Position numbers and translations under genes: made by a program. The notes under the pieces are model-generated. The model was given only the letters and a program-made list of their open reading frames with translations, ran no database searches and had not been told where the DNA came from. This document shows, piece after piece, positions 1-9,409 of a stretch of DNA of 64,000 nucleotides; the first letter of the stretch is position 1, and each line of letters opens with the position of its first letter. The stretch spans positions 2,601,063-2,665,062 of the forward strand of contig CM060958.1 of the NCBI GenBank assembly GCA_030765055.1, written 5' to 3'. Source of the stretch: Mantis religiosa. Lineage: Eukaryota; Arthropoda; Insecta; Mantodea; Mantidae.

Positions 1-40
1 TTGAGGATGAAGCAGATGCTTTGCTTTGAAACCGGTCCCA
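1..40 (+). ncRNA. Hammerhead-like motif cut by the window edge
   Basis: TTGAGGA (1-7; first base T instead of C), an extra T, stem arms GAAGCA (9-14) and TGCTTT (22-27), GAA (28-30), palindrome ACCGGT (31-36), C37. The architecture is that of the PLE hammerheads elsewhere here. The changed core C suggests decay. Confidence 0.5.
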
Positions 41-103
41 GGATTTAAATAAGATAGTAAATAGTGAAGTTGTGTTACTAGTGTTTAGTTATTATTAATA
101 AAA

Positions 104-655
104 GTTCCTGTATGTTAGAAGTATTGGCCCTGGCTGTTGAGACCCTTGTCCCACTGTAACACAAGGTGGTGAATGGCGGTCTCATAAAAGTCCCAGGGCT
201 GCGATGTGAGCCAGTACCTGTATGTTAGAAGTATTGGCCCTGGCTGTTGAGACCCTTGTCCCACTGTAACACAAGGTGGTGAATGGCTGTCTCATAAAAG
301 TCCCAGGGCTGCGATGTGAGCCAGTACCTGTATGTTAGAAGTATTGGCCCTGGCTGTTGAGACCCTTGTCCCACTGTAACACAAGGTGGTGAATGGCTGT
401 CTCATAAAAGTCCCAGAGCTGCGATGTGAGCCAGTACCTGTATGCTAGAAGTATTGGCCCTGGCTGTTGAGACACTTGTCCCACTGTGACACAAGGTGGT
501 GAATGGCTGTCTCATAAAAGTCCCGGGGCTGCAATGTGATCCAGTACCTGTATGTTAGAAGTATTGGCCCTGGCTGTTGAGACACTTGTCACACTGTGAC
601 ACAAGGTGGTGAATGGCTGTCTCATGAAAGTCCTGGGGCTGCAATGTGAACCAGT
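104..655. repeat. 110-bp tandem array, 5 units (M1)
   Basis: Units start at 104, 214, 324, 434 and 544, exactly 110 bp apart. The last unit runs without a break into the transposase gene. Each unit is the coding 3' end from WF(T)LQPQDF to the stop codon plus a short downstream piece. Confidence 0.9.
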
Positions 656-905
656 CCCGCACGTACAGCTGGATATCGTCTGAAGTGAATCGTTTGCCCC
701 TCAGAGCCTTTTTAAGGAGACCAAAAGTGGCGTAATCACAGGGAAAGAGGTCTGGACTGTATGGAGGGTGACTGAGTACCTCCCATTTGAATTTGTGCAG
801 GAATGCTGCAACTGTGTTGGCCATATGAGGCTTTGCATTGTCGTGGCTGAGATTGCCTGGTTGTTTTGATTTGATTGGTTGGCAAAGGTTGGTCAAGGAT
901 TGCAA
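555..905 (-). pseudogene. M1 mariner transposase, C-terminal part
   Basis: The fragment carries the second and third catalytic Asp of a DD34D transposase (HDNAKPH; SPDLFPCDY), then KKALRGKRF and WFTLQPQDFHETAIHHLVSQ. Its last 32 codons and the following 14 bp are the unit repeated next door. Confidence 0.85.
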
Positions 906-1754
906 GTAACACTAGGCATTCACTGTTGTCCCATGCTACAGGAAGTGTATCAGAAGGGAGCCATCAGCATAACCTTTCCTGCACTTGTGTGGATGGCCTT
1001 GGCTTGTTTTTGATGGTGGTGACCCTGGATGCTTCCACTGGAGACTTTGTTGTTTTGATTCTGGTTCGAAGTGATGACATCATAACTCCTTTAATAGTGT
1101 CAGGAACTCATTCCCTTCCCTAGCATAGCGCTGCAGATGACCAAGAAAGTGGGCCATTCGACATGCTTCCTGGTGTGGTTGAAGACTGTGGGGTACCCAT
1201 TGGGCACACACTTTGTGCAAGAGCAGTCATTCCTTCATAATGGTATGAACACTTCCGACGCTCAATCTGACCTCAGTGGCTATAGCTTTCACTGTCACTC
1301 AGCGGTCCTGGGTAATGAGTGCATCAACCAGCTGGACGATGTCATCGGTAATGCAGTGTGATGCTCCAGACCGTGCATCATCAGCTAATTACAACTGTCC
1401 TCTCCTAAAGTACTTGTGCCACGCCTTGGTGCTTCCAAGGGACTTGCAGTGTTCGCCATACACTTATGACATTCGTTGATGAATGTCCTTTCCCCCTACT
1501 CCTTCAGCTGTCAGGAAACAAACAACACCTCTTTGCACTTCTTTTGACACCTTCATTTCACTGTAATGCAACTGGCAGTGTTAGACGATTGATGCATGCT
1601 GCTGCTAGCTTTGTGTAGTCATGTGATGTGCACGCATATCCTCTAGTGACGGTCTGGTTGGAGCAAAACTTTGTTACACACGTCACGATATTACCATCCT
1701 GTCACAAGTTTGGGCATACTAGATTCTGGCTCATTTCTTCCTGAATGCCCCTTA

Positions 1755-1870
1755 ACAGTATAAAGCTGACTCAGATAAATTAGTGTCTCATAGAAATCTA
1801 ATGTGATGTTCACATGACTCTATCCACTGTTGTATATTTTGATTTTTTATAGAAACCATTTTTACAAAGT
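1755..1870. other. Spacer, nothing recognised
   Basis: AT-rich sequence between mariner M1 and the hammerhead repeats. No coding or repeat signal is seen. Confidence 0.5.
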
Positions 1871-1888
1871 ATTGTTTAAGCAATATTA

Positions 1889-1925
1889 ATATTTCAAGAG
1901 CTAACTTCGCTCTCATCTTCAGCGA
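1889..1925 (-). ncRNA. Hammerhead motif, tandem copy 1 (3' side deleted)
   Basis: Minus strand: CTGAAGA (1922-1916), extra T, stem GAGAGC with GCTCTT, then GAAA (1895-1892). The stem III palindrome of the sister copies is missing through the 9-bp deletion. Confidence 0.55.
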
Positions 1926-2053
1926 ATGATGTAGAGCCTGCTGTTCAGTACAAAGCTCAGGAAACTTTCCTTAATTCTCCTGGCTGATAGCTCACCACCA
2001 GGAAAGCTGGGAGGTAGTCTACTGCAGTCTATTGTTTAAGCAATATTAATATT

Positions 2054-2094
2054 TCCAAGCTTTCAAGAGCTAACTTCGCTCTCATCTTCAGCAA
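2054..2094 (-). ncRNA. Hammerhead motif, tandem copy 2
   Basis: Minus strand: CTGAAGA (2091-2085; core consensus CUGANGA), extra T, GAGAGC/GCTCTT stem, GAA (2064-2062), AGCT palindrome, T. Complete by pattern. Confidence 0.7.
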
Positions 2095-2222
2095 ATGATG
2101 TAGAGCCTGCTGTTCAGTACAAAGCTCAGTAAACTTTCCTTAATTCTCCTGGCTGATAGCTCACCACCAGGAAAGCTGGGAGGTAGTCTACTGCAGTCTA
2201 TTGTTTAAGCAATATTAATATT

Positions 2223-2263
2223 TCCAAGCTTTCAAGAGCTAACTTCGCTCTCATCTTCAGCAA
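2223..2263 (-). ncRNA. Hammerhead motif, tandem copy 3
   Basis: Same as copy 2: core CTGAAGA at 2260-2254, stem GAGAGC/GCTCTT, GAA and AGCT at 2233-2227. Confidence 0.7.
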
Positions 2264-2473
2264 ATGATGTAGAGCCTGCTGTTCAGTACAAAGCTCAGTA
2301 AACTTTCCTTAATTCTCCTGGCTGATAGCTCACCACCAGGAAAGCTGGGAGGTAGTCTACTGCAGAAGAACTATGTCTGAGAAAGGCAACATGGCCTTTC
2401 TGATGAGAGAGCAGAGATTCTAATGTTGCTCCTCAATTTGCCACTTTACAATACTGAGTCCACTGAACAGCAT

Positions 2474-2512
2474 TCCCTGAAGATGGAAGCGACATTAGCT
2501 CTTGAAAGCTTA
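2474..2512 (+). ncRNA. Hammerhead motif, opposite orientation
   Basis: CTGAAGA (2477-2483), T, stem GGAAGC/GCTCTT (two wobbles, one mismatch), GAA (2504-2506), AGCT, T. It is the same ribozyme type as the tandem copies but lies on the plus strand. Confidence 0.6.
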
Positions 2513-3065
2513 GAGATTGTCAAATGTTTAAAAACTGGCTTACTATAAGGTGGCTTTCAGATTTTTTATGTTCTTTGCATCATAAATACTGTCTTGTAAT
2601 AATTTTATTTATTTTTATTTAGCATTTAATTTCTATACAGAAATATTTGCTTATTCAAGATACAGTACAAATGATACAAATTGGAAATACAGAAAATACA
2701 GAATTAATCAATTCTGCATGCAATAATCAGATTAAATAGTATCAAAGTCAGTAAATACAGAAAACTTACACGAATTGACAACCATTAGTATCATAAAATT
2801 ATTCTCATGTAATCATTTACTCTACTTAATCTAGTGTCTAAAATATTCAAAGAACTCTTGAGTACTATAAAAGCACTGATTTATTAAAAATGATTTCACA
2901 TCTCTTCTGAATCTTTTCTTATCATTGTTTTTGATTTTCTTTGTGATTAGGTTATACATGTGAACCCCTTTATGCAGTACTGAGTTAAGTTTTTTATTTG
3001 ATCTTGATGCCAGTATATGTAATTTAGTACTATTCCTAGTATAATGTTCATGAATAGTGTTATTT

Positions 3066-3725
3066 TAGTTAATTGATGGAAATTAATCATTTCTCCACAC
3101 TAGCCATATATAGGCTAAGATATTTGATGGATGGAGTCAACATGAAAAATTCAATGCCATGGCCGGGATTTGAACCACGGATCTCCTGGTTTCCGTCCAG
3201 TCGCTCTTAACCTTTGAGCTACCATGGCCAACGTGCCTTCCTGACATTAAATTCTCCAGTTGACTCATATATTTTCCCCGGTAGACCACTAGGGGCTCTC
3301 GCATCCGAGATACACCGTTTGTGGCGACTTACTATTGTAAGTACTTAAGTCCCAGCGTGGTTCAAAACCCGGCCATGGCATTGAATTTTTCATGTTGACT
3401 CCATCCATCAAATATCTTAGCCTATATACGGCTAATGTGGAGAAATGATTAATTTCCATCAATTAACTAAAATAATAAGAGTTAAATGATGAAGCCTGGG
3501 ACTTAAGTACTTACAATAGTAAGTCGCCACAAACGGTGTATCTCGGATGCGAGAGCCCCTAGTGGTCTACCGGGGAAATATACGAGTTAACTGGAGAATT
3601 TAATGTCAGAACGGCACGTTGGCCATGGTAGCTCAAAGGTTAAGAGCGACTGGATGGAAACCAGGAGATCTGTGGTTCAAATCCCGGCCATGGCATTGAA
3701 TTTTTCATGTTGACTCCATCCATCA
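3066..3725. mobile_element. Foldback SINE with tRNA-like heads in inverted orientation
   Basis: Two arms of one SINE face each other: a minus-strand head near 3160-3232 and a plus-strand head at 3623-3696, with shared bodies (ATTGAATTTTTCATGTTGAC). The direct repeat AATAGTGTTATTT flanks it (3053-3065, 3726-3738), a target-site duplication. The plus head folds as a tRNA: 7-bp acceptor GCCATGG/CCATGGC, A-box TAGCTCAAAGGTTAAGAG, B-box GGTTCAAATCC, anticodon loop ATGGAAA (GGA at the anticodon). There is no long Ser-type variable arm, so it is a SINE rather than a tRNA gene. Confidence 0.8.
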
Positions 3726-4090
3726 AATAGTGTTATTTATTTGAAAGTATTGCATGTTGTTATTTATAAAGCATACAGTTTCTAAAATATACAGACATGA
3801 CAGAGTTAGTATATTATTTTCCTCTAAATATTTCCTACAATGAGTCCCTTTACTTAGATTAAACATTCTTATTATTATTTTCTTATTATTATTATTTTCT
3901 TTTGTGTTACCAATAAAGCTTTTATTTCTGTAGCTGATCCCCAGATAAAGATACCATATGCAAGATAAGACTGCACATATGAATAGTAAATCAGCTTTAA
4001 TGTTTGTGTATTACAAATTTTTCTTAGCACTGGGCTTTATTAACTTTTGCAGTAATATACTGAATATGTGGCTTCCAGCTTAAAAATTTG

Positions 4091-4966
4091 TCAATAATTA
4101 CCCCAACATTTTGTTTCATTGGTATAGTGTATTACCTCATTGCCAAAAGTGATTACAGGAGCTATATTAGCGTCATTTCTATTTGAAAGTGAAATATGCA
4201 TACTATGTGTCTTTTTAATATTAAGTAGTACTTTATTATTAGTTAGCCAATGCATCATATTTGTCATCACAGTATTAGCATAATGTTGCAATTCAGAATT
4301 ATTGCAGCCTTTGATAATTATATTAGTGTCGTCAGCATACAGAATAGTTTCTGCATGGGGAATATTAAGTGGAAGGTCATTAATATACACTAGAAAAAGC
4401 AGTGGTCCCAGGATAGAACCCTGTGGAACCCCACATCTCACAATTTCAATATTGGAATTAATATTATGATCATTTAATTCATTATTAACTACAGTATACT
4501 GTCTTCTACCCTCAAGGTAGGATTCAAACCATTCATGAGATACCCCTCTTATACCATAGGCATCAAGATTGGATAATAGAATATTATGGTCAACCAAATC
4601 AAATGCCTTAGACAAATGCATAAAAATCCCAATAGTAGAATTATTTGCCTCAAACCCTTCTAATATTTGTTTCATAAAGGAGTATAGTGCATTAGAAATT
4701 GATTTATTTTTCCTAAATCCATTTTGTTTATCACTGAAAACATATTTTTCAAGAAAAGGAGATATCCTGTTGAACACAACAGTTTCCAAGATTTTTGAAA
4801 ATCCTGATTGAACTGAAATAGGTCTATAATTATCAACATTTCTTGTATCTCCCTTCTTATATACTGGTATGGCTTTTATTAATTTTAAAACATCAGGAAA
4901 TTTGCCTGCTGATATAGAACAATTACATATATCCATTAACGGTGCTAGCAAGATTTGATTATACAC
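4091..4966 (-). pseudogene. LINE-1w reverse transcriptase core
   Basis: A 291-codon open stretch has IPVYKKGD and NYRPISV (RT block 2), SKAFDLVDHNILL (catalytic Asp region), CGVPQGSILGPLLFLVYIND and ILYADDTN (catalytic YADD). The palm residues are intact. It is out of frame with the upstream RT piece at 5406-4945 (a frameshift near 4950). Confidence 0.92.
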
Positions 4967-5406
4967 TCTGGTACATCATCAAATCCAGCAGAGAATGTGT
5001 TCTTTTTTGAATTTATTATTTTAATAATCTGCTCACAAGTTACTGGTTTGAGAAATACACTTTTATTGTTTCTGACTAATTTGATATTAGGAGTATTTGT
5101 TATATTGGGATGATTCAAAGGTACTCTATCAGCAACACTAATGAAGTGTTTATTAAAGATATTTGATACCTCAGCAGGATTATCTAATTTTATATTATCA
5201 ACTGTTGAAGTAATTTTGTCTCTAGTTCTGACCATGTTGTTGGTGCTTTCATATTTTACTATATTCCAGATAGTCTTATTTTTATTCAAAAAATTTGAAA
5301 TGCAAGTATCTATGTATTGTCTTTTTGCAGCTTTTATTACCTTATTATATATTTGCTTATACTTATGATATTCTATAAACGCTTCAGTTTTGTTTACTTT
5401 ACCCAA
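4945..5406 (-). pseudogene. LINE-1w RT N-terminal region
   Basis: It contains KAAKRQYIDTCISNF, NKHFISVADRVP, VTCEQIIKIINSKKNTFSAG and FDDVPECIIK, the linker and first RT block typical of Jockey/CR1-group LINEs. The frame breaks at the left end. Confidence 0.85.
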
Positions 5407-5880
5407 CTCATTTAGATAGCGTTTTCTTTTGCTAGAAGTAATAATTCCCTTCGTTATCCATTTCTTCCTTTTACTAGTTTGCCTATGTTTAATAACTGTA
5501 TAAGGAAAAGCTATATTAAAATTATGCAGAAAACTCAGTCAAAATTTTTGCAATTTTTCATCTATTCTTCTTTCATTGTACACATCAGTCCAATCTTCAA
5601 GGTTTAAGAGTGTATTGAAATATTGAATATTTGCAGTAGAAAATACCTTTTTGTAACATGTTTGGGGAGTTATTTTAGCATTATTAGTCCTAATATTTGT
5701 TAAATTAGATACAATCGCGTTATGATCTGAGTATCCAGTGTTAATACTCTCCAGCTTGACAGTAATGATAGATTTCAAAGTATAAACTTGAAAGAAGCGT
5801 AGGGACAGTGAAGCACAAATTAGTACAAAAGTGAATCGAGAATATATTGACACATTGCTTCACTCACACTGTTTATTCAC

Positions 5881-5919
5881 AGGACATGTTTCAAGAGCTC
5901 TTGCTCCTATCATCAGCTG
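5881..5919 (-). ncRNA. Hammerhead ribozyme, PLE-C left copy
   Basis: Minus strand: CAG, CTGATGA (5916-5910), extra T, AGGAGC (5908-5903), loop AAGA, GCTCTT (5898-5893), GAA, ACATGT (5889-5884), C (5883), CTG. Predicted cleavage follows C5883 (GTC triplet). CAG and CTG can form the start of stem I. Confidence 0.8.
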
Positions 5920-6328
5920 ATACTCGATTAGTGTAAGTTGTAGAGGTTTCTTCTTTCTCCGTATTGTCAATAGATGGCGTGATGTACTTTTCAAAAATGT
6001 CCGGTGGTGGAGTTTCAAAATTCATTACTCTATGACGATTTTTGTTAATGAAGATTTTTTCCCATACGGAAAGGTCTATGGGGTGATTAACGTATTTTAT
6101 TAGAGATGTTTCCAAGTTTATGTCATGTCTAGTATTCAAAAAATGAAAAGCCACTGCTGATTTTTCTGTTTCACCATTTTTAATGTTTCTTATATGTTCT
6201 TTAGTTCTGATGTTAATATTTCTTTTTGTTTTTCCTATGTAAATTTTAGGGCAAGTTTCACATTTGATCTCATAGATTCCTGGTTTTTCTTTGGTAGTGA
6301 TTGAATTTTTGGGAGGGCCTTTTAACAA
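5891..6328 (-). CDS. PLE-C GIY-YIG endonuclease (left copy)
   Basis: The 145-codon frame contains PGIYEIKCETCPKIYIGKTK: GIY and YIG with a Cys pair between them, the CCHH-type GIY-YIG endonuclease of PLEs. RNINIRTKEHIRN supplies the catalytic Arg and His region, then VAFHFLNTRHD and WEKIFINKN. No reverse transcriptase is left because of 5' truncation. It ends VSADDRSKSS; the codons for ADD are the hammerhead core. Confidence 0.85.
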   Translation of the reverse strand: MLKGPPKNSITTKEKPGIYEIKCETCPKIYIGKTKRNINIRTKEHIRNIKNGETEKSAVAFHFLNTRHDINLETSLIKYVNHPIDLSVWEKIFINKNRHRVMNFETPPPDIFEKYITPSIDNTEKEETSTTYTNRVSADDRSKSS

Positions 6329-6685
6329 ATTTCTGATATTAAACCTATTTTGAGGTGCAAGAGTTATGTTGTGTTTTGAGAAGATTTTTTGGAATTTGTT
6401 ATAGGCTGATGGGTGGAAGGTGAATTTTTTAAAAAGTGTTTTCTCTTTTTCTCCTGTAGGTTCTAGGGTGGTGGTTTCTTTTATTTTCTTAGCTTTGTTA
6501 AGCTTTGTTTAGCTTTGTTAAGCTAAGAAAATAAAAGAAACCACCACCCTCGAACCTACAAGAGAAAAAGAGAAAACACTTTTTAAAAAATTCACCTTCC
6601 ACCCATCAGCCTATAACAAATTCCAAAAAATCTTCTCAAAACACAACATAACTCTTGCAACTCAAAATAGGTTTAATATCGAAAT

Positions 6686-7123
6686 TTGTTAAAAGGCCCT
6701 CCCAAAAATTCAATCACTACCAAAGAAAAACCAGGAATCTATGAGATCAAATGTGAAACTTGCCCTAAAATTTATATAGGAAAAACAAAAAGAAATATTA
6801 ACATCAGAACTAAAGAACATATAAGAAACATTAAAAATGGTGAAACAGAAAAATCAGCAGTGGCTTTTCATTTTTTGAATACTAGACATGACATCAACTT
6901 GGAAACATCTCTAATAAAATATGTTAATCACCCCATAGACCTTTCCGTATGGGAAAAAATCTTCATTAACAAAAATCGTCATAGAGTAATGAATTTTGAA
7001 ACTCCACCACCGGACATCTTTGACAAGTACATCACGCCATCTATTGACAATACGGAGAAAGAAGAAACCACTACAACTTGCACTAATCGAGTATCAGCTG
7101 ATGATAGGAGCAAGAGTTCTTGA
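6686..7123 (+). CDS. PLE-C GIY-YIG endonuclease (right copy)
   Basis: It is almost identical to the left copy, with few substitutions (for example FDKY for FEKY). The near-identity of the arms points to a recent, single origin or to conversion. Its 3' end overlaps the plus-strand hammerhead at 7095-7134. Confidence 0.85.
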   Translation: MLKGPPKNSITTKEKPGIYEIKCETCPKIYIGKTKRNINIRTKEHIRNIKNGETEKSAVAFHFLNTRHDINLETSLIKYVNHPIDLSVWEKIFINKNRHRVMNFETPPPDIFDKYITPSIDNTEKEETTTTCTNRVSADDRSKSS

Positions 7124-7134
7124 AACATGTCCTG
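7095..7134 (+). ncRNA. Hammerhead ribozyme, PLE-C right copy
   Basis: CAG (7095-7097), CTGATGA (7098-7104), T, AGGAGC, loop AAGA, GTTCTT, GAA (7122-7124), ACATGT (7125-7130), C7131, CTG. Stem II differs from the left copy only by a C-to-T that keeps pairing as a wobble. Confidence 0.8.
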
Positions 7135-7329
7135 TGAATAAACAGTGTGAGTGAAGCAATGTGTCAATATATTCTCGATTCACTTTTGTACTAATGATAG
7201 ATTTGTCTAGATTATAACATCAATTGCCGTATTTGACTGGGAAGTTAATCTTGTGGGGTTACTAATACATAAAAACTGAAGCTACTGATACTGAAATAAT
7301 ATAATAAAACATAATAATTTGCAATCAAC

Positions 7330-7536
7330 TTTATTTTTCTTTTAAAAAAATCATAAATTCTTTATAGGAGAAATTTTGTAATACATACGTTGTGAGTATC
7401 AGAGTTTTCCTTTGCTTATTCTGAGTAGTTAGTAGAAAAAGTTGTACATTCCAGTAAAACACTTGACTTAAAATCTGGAGTCAGTGATGTTACATTGATG
7501 GTATTGTTTAAATCACTCCTTGTATAATCTTTTCAG
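7330..7536. other. Intron sequence, nothing recognised
   Basis: AT-rich sequence between the LINE remnant and the first FAS-like exon. It ends in the pyrimidine tract of the exon 1 acceptor. Confidence 0.5.
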
Positions 7537-7649
7537 CACAATGACGGATCAAAACAATGTTAACAAAGTACTGCTTGCTGTCGGAGAGGAGCATGTTGCA
7601 GAGAAAAAACTGTTCAGCAGTGATCCTCAAAGTTCATATCTTGTCACAG
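7537..7649 (+). CDS. FAS-like exon 1 of window (KR entry strand)
   Basis: The exon follows a TTTTCAG acceptor and ends at CACAG|GTAAGT, leaving phase 1. It reads through LLAVGEEHVAEKK and ends SSYLVTG, the strand that leads into the Rossmann fold of the ketoreductase. It enters with one base completing a codon from an exon not seen here. Confidence 0.75.
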
Positions 7650-7849
7650 GTAAGTGAATACAGGAAAATGGATATTTGGAATGTCAGCTTAGTCAGTTTC
7701 ACTTAAGTAAACATTTTTTACTGTAGATTCATTATTATGTGCAATTTCTTGACTCATGACTTACAAGTAGCTATGTAAACTGAAAGAGGAAATTCCAATT
7801 TGTAAGGAGCACAGAAAACTAGAAATGTATCTTTTTTTCTTGTCAATGC

Positions 7850-8465
7850 TTAGTATTTATTCATATTCATTTATTGCATCTGTAAATCATACAACTCATG
7901 ATGTGGAATTGTCAAATTACTAACTACACAAAAAATAGTAACAAGAAACAAGAATTGCAATAAGTTGTTAAGCATAATAACCAAATTAATAATTAAAATT
8001 TACATTCCTTTTACTCCTACCTTTTGTCATTTAAATACTCTTCTACTGAGTAGTAACACTTTTGTAACAAATACTTCTTTGATGTGTTTTTAAACTTTGT
8101 GAAGGACTCAATGTTTTTTATTTCAGTTGGCAGTTTATTGTAGATATGAATTCCGTTGAATTTTAAACTGTGCTCATACATTTTCTTTTTATGATAGGTG
8201 ACATGTAAGTTTGAACTATTTCTCGTGTTATGGTCATGAATATCATTGCTTTTTTGAAATTTATCTAAGTTCGTTTTAACCTGTACTATTATTTCTAAAA
8301 GGTAATGACAATATGCCTAATTTTTTGAACCATCGCTTACAACTATCTGTTCTCTTTAAATTCATCATAATTCTAATTACCTTTTTTGGATTCTAAATAC
8401 TTTGATAATGCTGCCCCTTAAGGAGTATGCCTTGCAACAAAGATTTATTAATATAATTTTGAGTT
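7850..8465 (-). mobile_element. LINE 3' fragment (RT tail and 3' UTR)
   Basis: On minus the sequence decodes, with breaks, to the C-terminal tail shared by the LINEs here (HDHNTRNSSNLHV-like, then YFTKVFPTA-like features) and an AT-rich 3' UTR ending near 7850. It lies in the first FAS intron and directly abuts a PLE-B end. The family is inferred by comparison with LINE-1w. Confidence 0.6.
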
Positions 8466-9010
8466 GAACTAATACTCAATGCTCCACTTATTGCTAGTAT
8501 TTACTGAGAACGCATTTCGTTAGGATCTTCCCAACATCATCAGCTGTTGTCAACTAATGGACCTTGGTTTGGTGAACTCCTTGGAGGTGATAGCTGTGTC
8601 TCTGTCGGTATCTTGACGAACTTTAAGTTTGGGTTTTCTTCAAAGGTAGTGCTGAAATTAAACAATTTTCTTTCATATTTCTTTATGAAGATTTTTTCCC
8701 ACGTGGTTAATGCAGCTGCACCTTGGATACTTTTTAATAAGTGGATTTCGCATTCTATATCATGATTCTCCTTCCAAAAATAGTACGCTACCGCCAATTT
8801 ATCTATTTCTTTGTTCCTGATGTTCCTAAAATGCTCTTTAAGCCTAATGTTCAAGTTCCTGTTTGTTTTTCCAATGTAAAAGTTGTTACAGCCGTTGCAG
8901 TTTATCCGGTACACACCTGATTTTTTGTCTGTGGGTATCTCCTTTGTATTATGTGATTTCAGAAGGTGTTGTACACTAAATTTGTTCTGTGTGGCCAATA
9001 ATTATCACTT
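8465..9010 (-). mobile_element. PLE family B fragment (endonuclease and 3' end)
   Basis: The minus frame 8998-8540 reads SGVYRINCNGCNNFYIGKTN (GIY-YIG with Cys pair), NIRLKEHFRN and WEKIFIKKYERK, ending LVDNS-stop. The stop codon lies within the hammerhead core. It is 5'-truncated at about 9010, just before FAS exon 2. Confidence 0.85.
8506..8546 (-). ncRNA. Hammerhead ribozyme, PLE-B
   Basis: Minus strand: CTGATGA (8543-8537), T, GTTGGGA (8535-8529), loop AGA, TCCTAAC (8525-8519), GAA, ATGCGT, T, C. One mutated base spoils the ACGCGT palindrome of this family; stem II keeps a G-U pair. Confidence 0.75.
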
Positions 9011-9149
9011 TGAGAACCAATGCTCTTGTTTCTCGTGTGTCATTTCATCAGTAAATTGTTGCAAGTATTCATACAATAAATGTAGTGATAAACTGTAGCC
9101 TCAAGTAGAAAGTTATGGTAAAAGTGTGACTGTTTGATGTTGTTGGCAG

Positions 9150-9409
9150 GGTCAAAGCATCAGCAGTGTATGGATGTTGCTGAGTGGCTGATAAGAAGAG
9201 GTGCTCTACATGTGGTACTTGCCACATCATGTAAATCTATCTCAAATGAAACCTTTAGACGAATTGAAATTTTGCAGCATTACTTTGGATCAAAAGTACA
9301 TTTATTAGATGTTCCTGCTGTATCTACTGAACACAGAGCTAGGAGACTTCTCAAAGAAACTGAGCTTCTCACCAACAGAAGGTTGGCTGGACTGTTTATC
9401 CTACCATCG
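9150..9409 (+). CDS. FAS-like exon 2 of window (degenerate KR core)
   Basis: Acceptor TTGGCAG; donor TCG|GTAAGT; enters phase 1, ends phase 0. The frame runs SKHQQCMDVAEWLIRRGA, then HVVLATS, KVHLLDV and RLAGLFILPS. These align with the beta-alpha-beta units of animal FAS ketoreductase (the ELAxWLxxRGA helix, the LVLTSR strand, the GGVFNLA strand). The usual TGGLGGFG loop is replaced by TGSKHQQC, so NADPH binding is probably lost. Identification as FAS is secure; catalytic loss is inferred from the missing glycines. Confidence 0.85.

Larger units (their letters stand above)
104..1752 (-). mobile_element. Mariner M1 remnant with five 110-bp repeats at its transposase 3' end
   Basis: The right end GAATGCCCCT|TA (1752-1754) is the same terminus as M2. 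Reading leftwards on minus are a degraded N-terminal region with stops and frameshifts, then an open stretch at 905-555 with HDNAKPH and PPYSPDLFPCDY. The two Asp are separated by 34 residues (DD34D mariner). The ORF ends CLNSQGQYF-stop. No left inverted repeat is visible, so that end is lost. Confidence 0.85.
1871..2365. repeat. Three tandem 160-169-bp repeats carrying hammerhead motifs
   Basis: Copies start at ATTGTTTAAG at 1871, 2031 and 2200 and end TAGTCTACTGCAG. The first lacks 9 bp (CCAAGCTTT region). Each carries a minus-strand hammerhead core. No ORF is present. The organisation resembles the tandem terminal repeats of PLEs or hammerhead satellite DNA. Confidence 0.85.
5776..7191. 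mobile_element. PLE family C, inverted head-to-head pair
   Basis: Two 5'-truncated Penelope-like copies, minus (to about 6500) and plus (from about 6510), form a near-perfect palindrome of about 1.35 kb with both 3' ends outward. Both encode a GIY-YIG endonuclease and end in a hammerhead. TAATGATAGATTT at 5763-5775 and 7192-7204 is the target duplication; removing the pair restores the LINE endonuclease reading. Confidence 0.88.
2590..7330 (-). mobile_element. LINE-1w: Jockey/CR1-type non-LTR retrotransposon, interrupted
   Basis: Reading on minus: the end of an apurinic endonuclease domain (7330-7205 joined to 5762-5539, with YSDHNAIVSNL), the RT N-terminus (5406-4945), the RT core (4966-4091), a C-terminal tail (EFFEYFRH, stop at 2833-2831) and a 3' UTR to 2590. 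Frameshifts and stops make it dead. A foldback SINE (3066-3725) and an inverted PLE pair (5776-7191) are inserted with target duplications. It lies upstream of FAS exon 1. Confidence 0.85.

Noticed and set aside
3623..3696. A tRNA-Ser(GGA) gene
   Set aside because: The cloverleaf is good but class II tRNA-Ser needs a long variable arm, and the sequence continues into a repeated SINE body with target duplications.
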